This document shows positions 12,891 through 24,800 of a stretch of DNA of 64,000 bases, piece by piece. The position numbers and the translations under genes were made by a program. Position 1 is the stretch's first letter; each line of letters begins with the position of its first letter. Below the pieces are notes generated by a model that was not told the DNA's origin, made no database searches, and saw nothing but the letters and a program-made list of their open reading frames with translations. The DNA is from Amblyornis subalaris (Eukaryota; Chordata; Aves; Passeriformes; Ptilonorhynchidae), in contig JACAXG010000092.1 of assembly GCA_018881555.1 (NCBI GenBank), forward strand, positions 682,001-746,000. Reading direction: 5' to 3'.

Positions 12891-15439
12891 GGCTAGAAAT
12901 TTAGGNCAAAATCACAAATCTGTAACATTTAGCAGATCATTTTTAAGCTGAAACAGTTCTTACTGCTGTATCTCAACCAGAAAAAAAAAAAAAAAAAGGA
13001 AAAAAAAAGAAATAAGTAAAAAAGCTCCCCAGATCCCACCTAGTTAATTTTAAGACTCAGTTCAATGACTCGTAAAAAGGTCAGTATAATGTTGTTGCCT
13101 GTGATGGCACAATACTGAATTTGATGACCCTGGTGGGCTCTTGCAGTCTTGTGATCTGATAGAATGAAAAGAGCTGATAAGGAATCAAAAATGTATACAT
13201 CAGGGAAACCTGGCTTCTAAATGTTATATGTTTTTCAGAAAAAGAGTTATAAGTGTATACTTAATGGAAATGACTGGAAGTCCTGTTTGCGGTTTTTTTT
13301 TCATAAATGTCAGAGAAAGAAAGAGAGATTTGTTTATATAACTTTTAATGTTGTTTCAGACTCAAAATTCAGAGGAAAAGAAAAGAGAGAAAGAGCAGTG
13401 GGAGTGGAGAGACGGAAAAAGAAAGAAAATAATAATGAATTTCCAAAATGAACTCCTTTGATTATAGAAGTTCAGAGATTTTTTAAAAAATCTCTTTGAT
13501 TATTTTTTAACTAAGCCTGCACTGCAGAAAAAAAAATGGAAGGCATAAATCTCACTTCCATGACAGAATCCTTTTTCAACTGGCAGAAAAAATCTTTGCT
13601 TTAAAATAAAATAATATTCACCTTGGAGATATAGATGAAATTTTACCCTTCTCATATTCATAATAGGCACACCAACTACATGCTCCAAAATCATCACATG
13701 GCTGATATTGAATTCTCTTGCACCTTTTGGTTAATCTACACTTTGCAAACTGATTTAAAAACCAACAAATGAGAATAGCACTCATGGAGAGGTTGTATAT
13801 TGCATAGAGCTTGGCCACATCAAAATGGCCTTACAGGGCTTTTCCAGCATTTCCAAAATTTCTAAATTTATTGATACATTTGGGTAGTCATGCTTAGGCC
13901 TTTGTCTCAGACATTTATACTTCCTGCAAACTCTGGCAAACTAAAAATTATAGCAGTTTGCAGCCAGTTCATATTCAATGGCCTGTGTAATTAATTACTG
14001 GAATCATGCAAGTTGACTTACAGAGGAAGAAAATCTGCATTTAGACGCATAGTTAATCATTTTTATGTTCAGTTATTGGAATAGCAATTATAACTGCAAT
14101 AATTACAATGGGAACATAGCATATATACATCCTGAGTTTTGGACCTCAGGGTTTCAGAAAATTTAGCAGACAGAGAATGTTTGCTTATCCTTGTCCCTCA
14201 ATCTCAGGACACAGTCCTTAGTAACATAAATTTTATGCTGCTAACTCCGTAAAGATGTAGTTAGGGAGAATTAAACACATAAAAATGCTGTCAGCTGGCA
14301 TTAGAAGTATTGTGGTTTTTCTGTGTTTTAAATGGGTATTCTTGGTACAGATGTGTATGCACTACTGTTTCTCTTCAGCCACAGCTTCAGTCTCTTCTTC
14401 CACTATGTCAAAACAACTTTCATTAAAAGTAGGTCAGAACTGTGTATGATTACAAATGGGCTATATAAGCCTTTAGCTTCTATTTCATGAATTTTGTCTT
14501 ATGGTGAGCTTTGCTAATATTTGCAATTCATTCAAGTTTTCCTAGAGAGCAGATGGGGTTACTGGTAAGGGAAACAATCATTGCTATCACCAAGGCTTAC
14601 ATTTGCCTGAAATTTTGTGCTAAAGAATTGAATGGGTATGAACAGCTGATTTTTTCATTCTAAGGCTATGATATTTTTATGTTCATACATAAATTCAAAG
14701 AATGTTCAAAAACACCATCTAGACTAAAGAAAACAGGAGATACCAGAACAATACTGAAAGAAGATATTTCAACACTTATTCATACATTTAGAAGATTATG
14801 AGAACTACAGATCAGAATTAAGGATTTAATTTTGTTTCTCAGATTTTTCACAATACAAAATAAATTCAGTAGAAAAGGGACTGATGTATTTCTTTGTGTC
14901 TGGTGATACGACACTTTGCTTTCAGTTAATTTTTTTTATCAGGAACTCGAAATGTCACCATATAAAATGTTACATTTAGTGGAAGGAAATGGAAAGGACT
15001 AACAATAACAGGAGAGACTTGCAGAAAAGATGAAAATAAGATGAATATAGGGAAAAATATGACAAAATGGCAGCATCTCTTTGTGGTCACAAGTAAAAGT
15101 ATCCGACAAACAGTGAGCCATTAGATGGAAAGACTGAAAGAGGCCTAAAGTATAAGTACCTGGGGAGAAATACCATCGAAATTTGGCATCTTCATTCAAG
15201 ATAAATCTGTTCTTGAATTCAGTCAGTTTGGAAAGAAACTGATCTCACACAATTGACTTCAAATCCAAAATTATTTATTAGCTGACTAAAAAGCCTTAAC
15301 AAAAAATAAGATTTTTCAACCAAATTAAGAAGTCAACATATTTATATTTCTCAGCAAGAAGTTCTAGACAGAGATCCAAGACTGTATTTCAGATCTCTCT
15401 TTATGGTAGCTCTCCTGCATCAGAGTGAGGTTGTTTGAA
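12891..15439. other. AT-rich sequence, no gene seen
   Basis: A-rich low complexity at about 12980-13012. A lysine/arginine-rich frame at 13221-13451 (+) is a by-product of purine-rich DNA. Nothing else is recognisable. Confidence 0.6.
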
Positions 15440-15812
15440 AACTGAATGCTGGACTCAGAGGGTGGTGATCAGTGACACACAATGTAGTTGGAGGCCAGTA
15501 GCTAGCAGTGTACCCCTGGGCTGTATACTGGGCCTAGTCCTGTTTAACATCTTCATTAGTGACCTGGATGATGGCATAGACTGTAACCTCAGCCAGTTGC
15601 AGACAACAGAAAACTGGAGGGAGCGGCTGATATGCCAGAGGGTCATTCTGCCATCCAGGGGGACCACAGCAAGCTGGAGACCTGATCCGTCAGGAGGGTC
15701 ATCGAGTTCAACAAGGGGAAATTTTTGCACCTGTGGAGGAACAATGCCATGCACCAGTTTATGCTGGGGGCCACACACGTGCAAAACAGCTTTGCAGAAA
15801 AGATCTCTTTCA
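15440..15812 (+). mobile_element. CR1 LINE fragment, reverse-transcriptase region
   Basis: The plus-strand frame at 15435-15818 shows the CR1 palm segment (SSVPLGCILGLVLFNIF, then a DLDDGI-like stretch), matching the region just before the catalytic motif. Downstream the DNA matches CR1 at 'gccatccaggggga', 'gttcaacaaggggaa' and 'atgccatgcaccagttta', but in other frames. The stretch that should carry the FADDTK catalytic box is replaced by 'cagttgcagacaacagaaaactgg', so the box is lost by deletion or substitution. Both ends are truncated. Confidence 0.88.
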
Positions 15813-16318
15813 ATATAAAACAAGATTCATTTCAGTAGAAATGAATTTCAGTTCTGTGTAAGAAGACTGAGCAACAAAACAATTCAAATTAAATATCCGG
15901 ATCTAGTAATTTCATTTCAGTCCCTTACGCTGGCCAACATTTAAATGGTGTGTTTTAGAAAGAAACAACACAGAAATAGAAAAAAAGTGCGTTTTTATTC
16001 CCATGTAGTATAGCATGTAGATAAAAGAGCAGCCCCATATGGATTGATATCAGCAAGTCTAAATAGCAATAAAAACACATCAAATCTAAATACCAGTAAA
16101 ACCACTGTTAATGGCTGTTTGTTATAAATAGAAAGTTATAATAATCCTGATTTGTGACAGTGAAGTCAGGTAGTCTCTTTTTATGCAAAGGCCCTGCATA
16201 CAGTAATGAATAAGGAGGTTTATGTGTTAGCTATGAATAAGAACAGATAAGCTGTATCAAAGCAATTATATTATGACAGAAAGCTTTTTATTACTCTGTG
16301 TTTGTTGGCTTTTTTTAG
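15813..16318. other. AT-rich sequence, no gene seen
   Basis: I see nothing here except the pyrimidine-rich run 16304-16316 that belongs to the splice-acceptor-like site described next. Confidence 0.6.
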
Positions 16319-16421
16319 GACGGCCCAACCAAACAGCTCAGTTTATAAAGCAGCACCTTCAACAAGAGTTAAACAGAGAAATACTGCTTAAACCAAGATA
16401 CATGTTCTCTATTACTTTAAA
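16319..16421 (+). CDS. Candidate internal coding exon, unknown protein
   Basis: A 103-bp segment has good splice signals on both sides. Upstream is a T-rich tract ending 'ggctttttttag'; downstream is the donor 'AAA|gtaagtatt', close to the vertebrate consensus. One frame is open across the whole segment (2 leading bases, 33 codons, 2 trailing bases). It reads like an amphipathic, charged protein segment, including QFIKQHLQQELNREILLKPR. I do not recognise the family. The other two frames are not equally good; one stops at about 16390. Short chance pseudo-exons are common in AT-rich introns, and no second exon could be linked to it, so this is a lead only. Confidence 0.3.
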
Positions 16422-16621
16422 GTAAGTATTTAAAGTAAGGTGACAGCGTATTTAGGCCTTCAGCAAATCTTGAATTATCCACTTCCTAAAAACATTAAAA
16501 CAGATTAAAATACTGCCTGTCAATAATTGCAAATATTTTTTTTAAATGTATGTAAATACTACACAAAATTGCACAGGGTGCTTTTGGAGCACTTTAACTC
16601 TCATCTCTGCACTGTAAAAAA

Positions 16622-17000
16622 TGACGTCATTAGGGTAGAGATAAAAGCAATGAAAGTACTGAAAGGTTTAGGAAACATGACCTATGAAGAGAGGTTAAGA
16701 GTACTGAATTTATACAGCCTACAGAGAAGGTAAGTAAGAGGTGATTAAAAAATATTTATAAGTACCTTCCAGGAAATATCAAAAAAGAAAAGAAAAAAAG
16801 AAGTTTTAGCTTAATTTGTAAGAAAAAGGATAAGTAAAGGCCTGAAATTAAGAAACTGGAGACCAAAAAGTAAAAAAGCACTGTATAACAGTAAGATCAA
16901 TTAGATAGTGGAATACCCTGCCAAAATAGCTATTACCACCATTATGATCCAGTCAGTCATTTCTAATCCTATTATTTAAAATAATACAGGACGATAAAAC
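16622..17000 (+). mobile_element. Ancient CR1/L2-like LINE remnant
   Basis: The frame at 16640-16733 contains GLGNMTYEERLRVLNLYSLQRR, the conserved C-terminal reverse-transcriptase block of CR1/L2-clade LINEs (family form: L..R.YEERL..L.L.SLE.RR). Further degraded matches follow, such as the 'agatagtggaatacc' region near 16905, equivalent to the RxWNxLP block. It is far more diverged and AT-rich than the other CR1 copies in the window, so it is older. A consensus splice donor sequence, 'gaag|gtaagtaag', lies at 16727-16739 within it. Confidence 0.65.
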
Positions 17001-20000
17001 TCCAACACTAGAAATAGCAATGCGCACAGGTAGACTTGCCTTTCAAAAGGAATAGTTTCATATGTAATTTACGTGTTTTTTAAGGAATACGGTTGCCATC
17101 AATTTGGGGTAATTTCTCCCATATCAATACCCTCAGGGTTTGGGATACTCTGTAGAACTTTTGGGGATTTTAAAATTCTAAATAAATGTCTCAAAAATGC
17201 AGTGATTAGTTGCCAATATAGACAGATTGACAAGTTGTTTAGGCTGATGTTGTTTTAAAATGCCATAGCATCAAATATTTTTGCAAGCTTTAAGAGGTTT
17301 AATGTTGATCAAAATGATCTACTAGCTTTGTATTCAAGCCTATATGGTTTTTAATCTGAATGCAAGCAATTTTTCAGTTCGACGTACAATTCAAGTACTT
17401 AAAAATACTAATTTAACAAAGTTTACATATTATTATTCTGAGAACAATGTCTCCCTAAAGCACGAGGACTTAGCCATTAATTTTAGCTTCCTGATTTTTT
17501 TAAATTTTATTTTTCCTTCTTTTTTCAGCATTTCTTAGACTATCAAATCAAGAAATCTCACTCCATTTTCAGAAAATACATTGCAAGAGAACTTGATGGG
17601 TTATAGGTAACCTTTCAAAGTAATAGGAAGTATGTATGCTCCATCAATGCATGATTTCCATGCAAATCACAAAGTATTAGTGGCATGCTCCTTCACTATT
17701 CTATGCCTCAAATTTATTGGTTAAGAAAACTAGTGTCACCACCATCACCACTGCCAAAAAACCCACAAACCCTCATTTATTTAAATTCACACAAAATGAT
17801 GAACAGGACATGCAAAAAGGCCCCTGTGACACAACCAGTCATAGTTCAACCAGTCAAATATGCCTTCCCTGTCTGAACAGAACAAAACTTGATATTTTTA
17901 AAAGATCTGTTTTAAGTTGGTTTTTGTTCAAAATTTCCAGCATTTTAGAGATCCATTTTCAGCATTCTTGTGCAATCCTGAGAGGTTTAAAGATTTTTGG
18001 AAGAAATATAGAAGTTAAGGAATATCTGTACAACAAATGAATACAAAATTAGGGGCAATTTTCAGCTGACATTTTCTTATGAGGTTGCTAATCTCACCTC
18101 TTCAACACTAGGTGTGATATCCATTAGTCTCATTCCTTTGAGATTGCCTAAGAACCTTATTTTAATTTTTAAAAAGTGTTTAAGTATATTTGGGAGTACA
18201 GAATAAGAAAAATACCCTGATTAAATGCAATAATTAAGATACAGGCATAAGACATGAAACATAATCTAGTTCTTGGAGTTAATCAGTAATTTTTTCCTTT
18301 AAATAATAGCATAGCAGAACCAGGATGTTTTATTTATGTGTCTTCATAACAATTTTGATTGCAATTGAGATATTTCACAGAACATTTTCTGAGAGTTTCC
18401 CCTACTCCCACCTCATGAAGAAAAAAAATGCTAGTTGCATAATAAATCTAGATCCAATTATGTTCTCATGATACATTTTTGTAAAATAAATTGAAAGTGA
18501 TAGATGTATACTTAAAAACCACCAGGCATTCATCATTTTGGATACATAGAACAGCTCGATGTTGTGAGCTGACAGAGAATGTACAATAGCTCTTCCTCTC
18601 ATAGTATGTCCATTTATTTTATACTGGTGAGTATTCTTCTAGACAGTTCAATCATTTTCAAGATGAATGTGTTAGAAAAGGGTTGCTTTATAAAGGTCCC
18701 CACAGTATTTTTCTATAAGTGTCTCAGACAATCCAAAGAAAAAATAGACATGCAAATAAACAAAACCAAAACAAAACCAAACAAAAAAAACCCCTCAAAC
18801 AAACAAACAAAACCCACAAACCCAACCTCTCACAAAGGCACAATATGGTAAACTAAGCCAGGAATATAGGTAAAAGAATTTATGTCAACAATTCTAGGAG
18901 AGCATGGTATAACAGTAATGAAGGATCTGAATGGAAAACTTACCTTCTCAAAATTTTGAGTTCTAGCTGTACCTGTCTTGATTTTAGTGTTTTTGCTGAG
19001 GATTTAATCTTGTGTCAGAGACCAAAACTTAGCCCGCAACAAATTTCACATTTTGGGAAAATTCAAACTGTTTAGAGAAATTCTTATTTTGTGTGGCAGA
19101 GCTGACGAATAGGATTGACTTCTTCTTGAAGGGGCAAGGAAACAGTGTGGCTTCTCTAGAGCTAACATAGCAACTCAGTCTATATGATGATGTCCTTAAC
19201 TTTACTCCAAGATCTTGCGTACTTTGGACTCCCAGCTTCTACATAATTTTCTAAATATGCTTTACTGTTGCATTGAGTAATAACATTGATTCACATTTAT
19301 AAAAGAATCTGTATTCCAGAGTGCATTTTGCACTGAGAGTTTGTCTACAGTGCTCAGATGTTTGGATCAACTGGTTTAATTATAGAATTCTTATTGCATT
19401 TATACAGTGGCAGAATTTAATCCTTTTTTAATTCACTGCGCTAACAGTTTTTATAAACAGAAAGTTCAGGAAGGAAAAGGATTTCCTGAAAAAGTAATTT
19501 ACATTGCTATTTCATATTAGTTTGAATAGATCCAGTTCTTATACATATAAGAAAAATGAGGCAGGAAGAGATGAAGTAACGTACTTAAATTAACAAAGCA
19601 ACAAACCATATCAGTATTGACTTATTTACTTGTAAGTGTGTGGCTTTGTTCCCCTTCACTTTCATTGCTTAAGTGAGAGCATGATGGTCTATTTTGCCTT
19701 GCAGATTTGAGAAAACATCCATTTCTTAAAAATGCAATTTCTCCCACTATATTATTGCTGTCATTTCTGGTTCATGCACTGATTGCTTTATCCCACCAAG
19801 AGTTCATAAAAAGACACCATAGATACCTTTTTTTAAAAAAAAAATTAAAAAGTACTTTCATTGTTGCTGTGGGGAATATAAAATACATTTGAATGTGTGA
19901 CTCAAAACATGTACACACCTGTGTATTTTAGTCATCTGTGCCTGCGTTCCTTAGTATTTTATCCTGCATTACTTCTTGGAGTGAAATGAAAAGAACTGTT

Positions 20001-21749
20001 AGGTAGGAATACAATGATAAATTAAATAAACACTGACCAGGTTCCTTAGGAAACAACAGTAATATTTCTGGTTTGGTAAATCTCTAGCTGCCTCCAGTCG
20101 GTGGAAGAATGCCTGGAGTGCTGGTTGGCCAATGCTGATAGTGAACCTATTAAAAGACTCATGGATAAGAACAAACTAGCTGGTTTTCTTTGATGTAGGT
20201 AGATATCGATACAGACAGAGAGAGAAATTATGCTGAGGTAAGGAAGCAAGATGTGTGGTTGTGCTAACTGACTTTCCTTGATAATGGATTGTTTTGGTCT
20301 CTCTCTTGCACACACACAGAGCCCAGAGAATCAATCCATTCGTTGGAGAGTCCTCTAACAAGAGAAGTGCTGTTTGCCAGGTCTTTTATTTTACGGAAAG
20401 AGGTTATATAGCATTCACATGCCAAACGTTCACATGCTCTCTATAGCAATAAAAGTATATTAAAACACTATTAAAAATTTAAATTGACACTTTCCTTCAT
20501 GAAAAGACATTGCAGCAAGCTAATATAAAATAGCAGTGCTAAAGGATAATCCCTGCTATGCTTGCATATTTCTTTTGTCTATTCTGCCACATATTTATGA
20601 GTAGCTTTATGAAACAAAGACAGAAGGGAACTGACGATTACTGTATGTTCCTTGCAAATTATAAGCCTTCAGGAACTATGTGATGCTATTGAAGTTGTCT
20701 GCAGGTTCTACACTAACAGAGACATTTTCTGCCCAACAGCTTCCTTACCTGACTAATTGTAGTTTCTGAATTGCGGAAGACAAAGAGGACAAAATCTGTC
20801 TTTGCTCACAGAAAGTTAATTTCAGTGAACTCCATTAAATGAACAGAGATGTTTCATATCCAGTGGGATAAATGAGGGGACAATTTGTCCTCTTGCATTT
20901 TGTGTTCTCCTGTAGAAATCAATTGAAAGATTAAATTAACCGAAAGCATTACTTGTGTAGAATTCTTTGGCATAAATATGATGAGTATTATTTGAAGTAA
21001 GAAGAAGCATTTGATTGTGCCTGTTCTAAACACTAGTGTTTAATAATTTAATATTATTGATCTTATGCTCTTAACAGTCTTTGCAAATACAATTTTTGTG
21101 AAAGGAATTAGGGCTATTAGACCCGTGCCTCCAACAGCAGTGTATAAGAGGACTAGAATGTTTGTAAATTCTATTTAAACTGTATATGGAATGCTCATGG
21201 AACATTCTCAAATCATCAGTTTTCAAAATTTAAATTTATTTCTAGTAAATGAAAATAATTTTGAAACAGTTTTAGTCATTAATAAGTCTCAGAAATGTAA
21301 ACACTACTTTTTGGAAAATTGGAAGTCCCTGAAGCTCAGAAGTTAGTTCTTTATTTGTATACCCACCTCTGCCCCCTCAAAAGAAAAATGAATATAAGTT
21401 GAACCTAAAAATCACAACGAAAGAATACTGAAGATGCATCAGGACTCTTTCACTACTGCAATTACATGGGTAAACTCTTTGCATTATTTCACAAGTAGTA
21501 GCAATAAACGCACTGAGATTTTTCCTTCTAACAATGTTTTATATTCTTAAAATACAAACAATTAGCTATTTCAAAATGATTCATTACGTTTAAGAAATGG
21601 CTACAAGGCACTCCCACACTGTCAATAACTATTTCTTTGTACACATACTCTTATTACATATAGTTACATATAGGGACAGTGATAGGCTTCATTTATCAAA
21701 GTCATTGAAAATATGCATAATATAATCCTGAAATGAGGTATAATTGTTA
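17001..21749. other. AT-rich sequence, no gene seen
   Basis: I see no gene. An A/C-rich low-complexity tract occupies about 18755-18830 (CAAA/CCAAAC-type units). Short frames on both strands lack motifs. Confidence 0.6.
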
Positions 21750-21840
21750 TCCTTCCTTCCTTCCTTCCTTCCTTTCTTTCTTTCTCTTTTTCTTTCTTTC
21801 TTTCTCTTTCTTTCCCTTTCTTTCTTTCTTTCTTTCTTTT
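21750..21840. repeat. (CCTT)n/(CTTT)n microsatellite
   Basis: Pure pyrimidine on the plus strand: about five CCTT units, then imperfect CTTT units with interruptions. The Lys/Glu-rich minus-strand frame across it is an artefact of the repeat. Confidence 0.97.
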
Positions 21841-24800
21841 AAAACCAGGTACCTCTTCTGTGAAGGAAAATCTTGGCAAGAGAAGATTATGAAGTGCATA
21901 TCACATGAACCAAATGACATTATTCACAAAATAAAATCAACCAAGATTGTTCTTATAAAATCAGGCATCTGTATGAATATTATTACAATGTTCTTAAAGC
22001 ACAGACTTTTTTTACTGTGATGAGGAAGTAAAGAACTGCCTTTATTTTCATTGATTTTCTTATCTGAAAATATAAAATGGTTACCACTAGGGTATTTTCC
22101 CTCCTATGTTTTTTAAGGCCATTAAAGAATTATGCTTTTCATTAAAAAACAAAACAAAAACTTAGAACCAAACATTCACAAATCTCAAAGTATAAAGGAA
22201 AGATAAAAATTACTAACCTTGTTTAAGACAGAATTAAAGAAAATTATATGAGTAGTAAAGGAGTTAAGGTTAGCCCTACAAGCAACCACCAGTAAATTCA
22301 TACTTTTTTTAATGTCTCTTTTTGCCTCAGTGGAGCACAGATTCAGTCTCTTCATTGCTTTTTCATCTTAAAATTTTGTGGTCAGCCTCCTATATTTTTA
22401 AGATTATCTCAGTTCTCATACTTCTTTCTGGCAATATTTATGACACTGCTTTGAAATACAAGGCTTTATCTTAACATTAGTAAATTTGACAATCAAAATG
22501 AAAAATAACTGAATGTACTTAAAAGACACAAATCATTATTGAACTCTTTATGTTCCTATATCACCAATCACACCTTTGGAATGAAATTAGGTCTTGGATG
22601 TGAATCACTGTTAGGATACTTTGCTTAACTAATAACTGTTTAGTTGAAGTCTAAGTGGAAGAATTATATTGGATCTAATAAGCCAGGAACTAATGACTTG
22701 CAGCACTTATATTAAAATACCACACATGTCTTTGTAATTGTGGATGTCCTTATTCTTGCAGAAACAGTTCCTTCTCTAAAGCATATTGAATAGTATCACA
22801 TATCTAACCTGAATAAATGCATATGATGGACTTTTATGAGGGCTTTTTTATTATTATGAGGTCTCTTTTATTGCTTTCCTCCTCTCTCCTCTTTTAAGCA
22901 CAGTCTATTTGCCAGCTTCAGGTGGTAAAGAATTTTATGCAACACTTAGACAGTGCTGAGTTACTATGAATTCTGATTAACCAAAGGGGTCAACTTTCAT
23001 TAGAAAGTGCATAAAACTCAGTCCATTAAATTGTCCATTTCAAGCTTGCAGTAATGGCTTATGGTTTTGATTATATTAATTAGTGCACCTTCTGCATTGC
23101 CAAACCAAATGGTTATTTTAAGGAACACAGAGGCTTCGTCTTCTATTATAGAACTAGTTTATAGGGAAGAAATGGTAGAGGAGATGGGAGATTTAAAATT
23201 TATTAGGTTAACTGAAATGTAATAGATTAAATAAATAAAATTATTGCAATAGATAAATTATTTTGTCAAAGAAGGTAGCATATCATATCAGCTACACTTT
23301 AGAAAAAATAATCTCAAGTCATTACTTTTTATAAGTTCATTTTAAAATTAGGGGCATATGATTTTAGTGCCTTTGGTCAGAGAAATACTTTTAACTGTTC
23401 ATAACACGAAGTCCAAATTCATATGCTCATATCTTCAATGACTCCTCTAAATACATAGAAAGTTACTGGTTTTCTGAACCCTGCTCTAGTCTAAAATAGC
23501 ATGCATTTCTACTTCAGCAGTTAATAGAACNAAGCCTACCCAGCCATCGTTCTATCCAGCTTAAAATTCTACACAAAACGAGAAATTCTTGTATTTTGGA
23601 GAACATATAGATTGTCTATATATCTCAACCCATCCAGTCGAAGATCAAATCAGATCAAGAGAAGGGTAGAAATAGCAGATCTTCACAGGCACGTAGTCCT
23701 CTGAATGGGACCACTCAGGGAGGGCTGAGTCAGCTCCAGGGGGAAACAGGACTCTAATTCATTACCAGCAAGCTATTTCAATGATTAATCTGGACTTTAA
23801 AAGTGAACTACATCTCAAAAGCCTTACACTAGGAGCCACATTTCTCAAAAGGAACAAAAATTGGTGGGTTTTTTTTTGTAATAACAGCACCAATCTAGCC
23901 ATGTGCTAGACTTTTGTCAGTCAGAGGCACAAATTCAACCTCACCTCTCTTCTGGAAAGGTGCAAGAATCCAGCATTCAAAATCTGAATGAACCAATGGT
24001 ACTAATATTGGCAGTAGTATAACTGATACCAAGCTACCTCTATTACTTCTGGGCCTCCCATCTCTCCTCAGCTATGCAACATCAGCTTGCCATGGTAAGG
24101 ATCTGCAGCTTTTAGTCATCCACAGAGCCCATCCTTCTCATGTCTAAGGCATACACATAACAAGACAGAAAAAGATAAGGGAACTTGAAACTGCGTCATC
24201 TAAGTTTTAATTGGTCTTCCCTATCTTTTGAAGTTCTTGATATGACTTTCTGTCCTTGCTAAGGAGTCAAAGGTACCTACACAGGTGCTAAAGGGGTATG
24301 TCAGAGAAGACACATACCCCTCCCATCTTCCCTTTTTGCCCTCAACACCTTTTCTACCTGGGAACCATGTCTCCCCTTCTTCCATCAGAAACACCATTCA
24401 GTGAGCATCACTGCTTAGATCAGGTGGCTAGCTACCAAGAAACCCTACATAATCCATGGGGACTGAAACTCTTTGAGAGACTGGTTCAGAGCAGATGTTA
24501 GCTTGAGTACTNAGATCTCTCATATCAGAAAGCTAACCTTCTGTGAATATGTGGCAACATGGCCTCCTGCATCACCACTCTTTTTTCCCCTGTCTTTCCC
24601 TTCATTCTTTAGTTGACACAACCAGTAAGTCATGTCTTTGTGTGTTATTGAGGTGGCGGGTGACACTGCTGAGGTTTTTGCATTATCACTCTCACAGAAA
24701 AACCAAAACAAAACAAACCCCAACAAAAAATAATAACCCTGGAAACAGAACTTTCTTNTTAGAAAGAATATAAATTTGTACATTGTTTTGAATTACTGCC

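Noticed and set aside
21664..21879. Lys/Glu-rich frame on the minus strand
   Set aside because: Translation of the (CCTT)/(CTTT) microsatellite.
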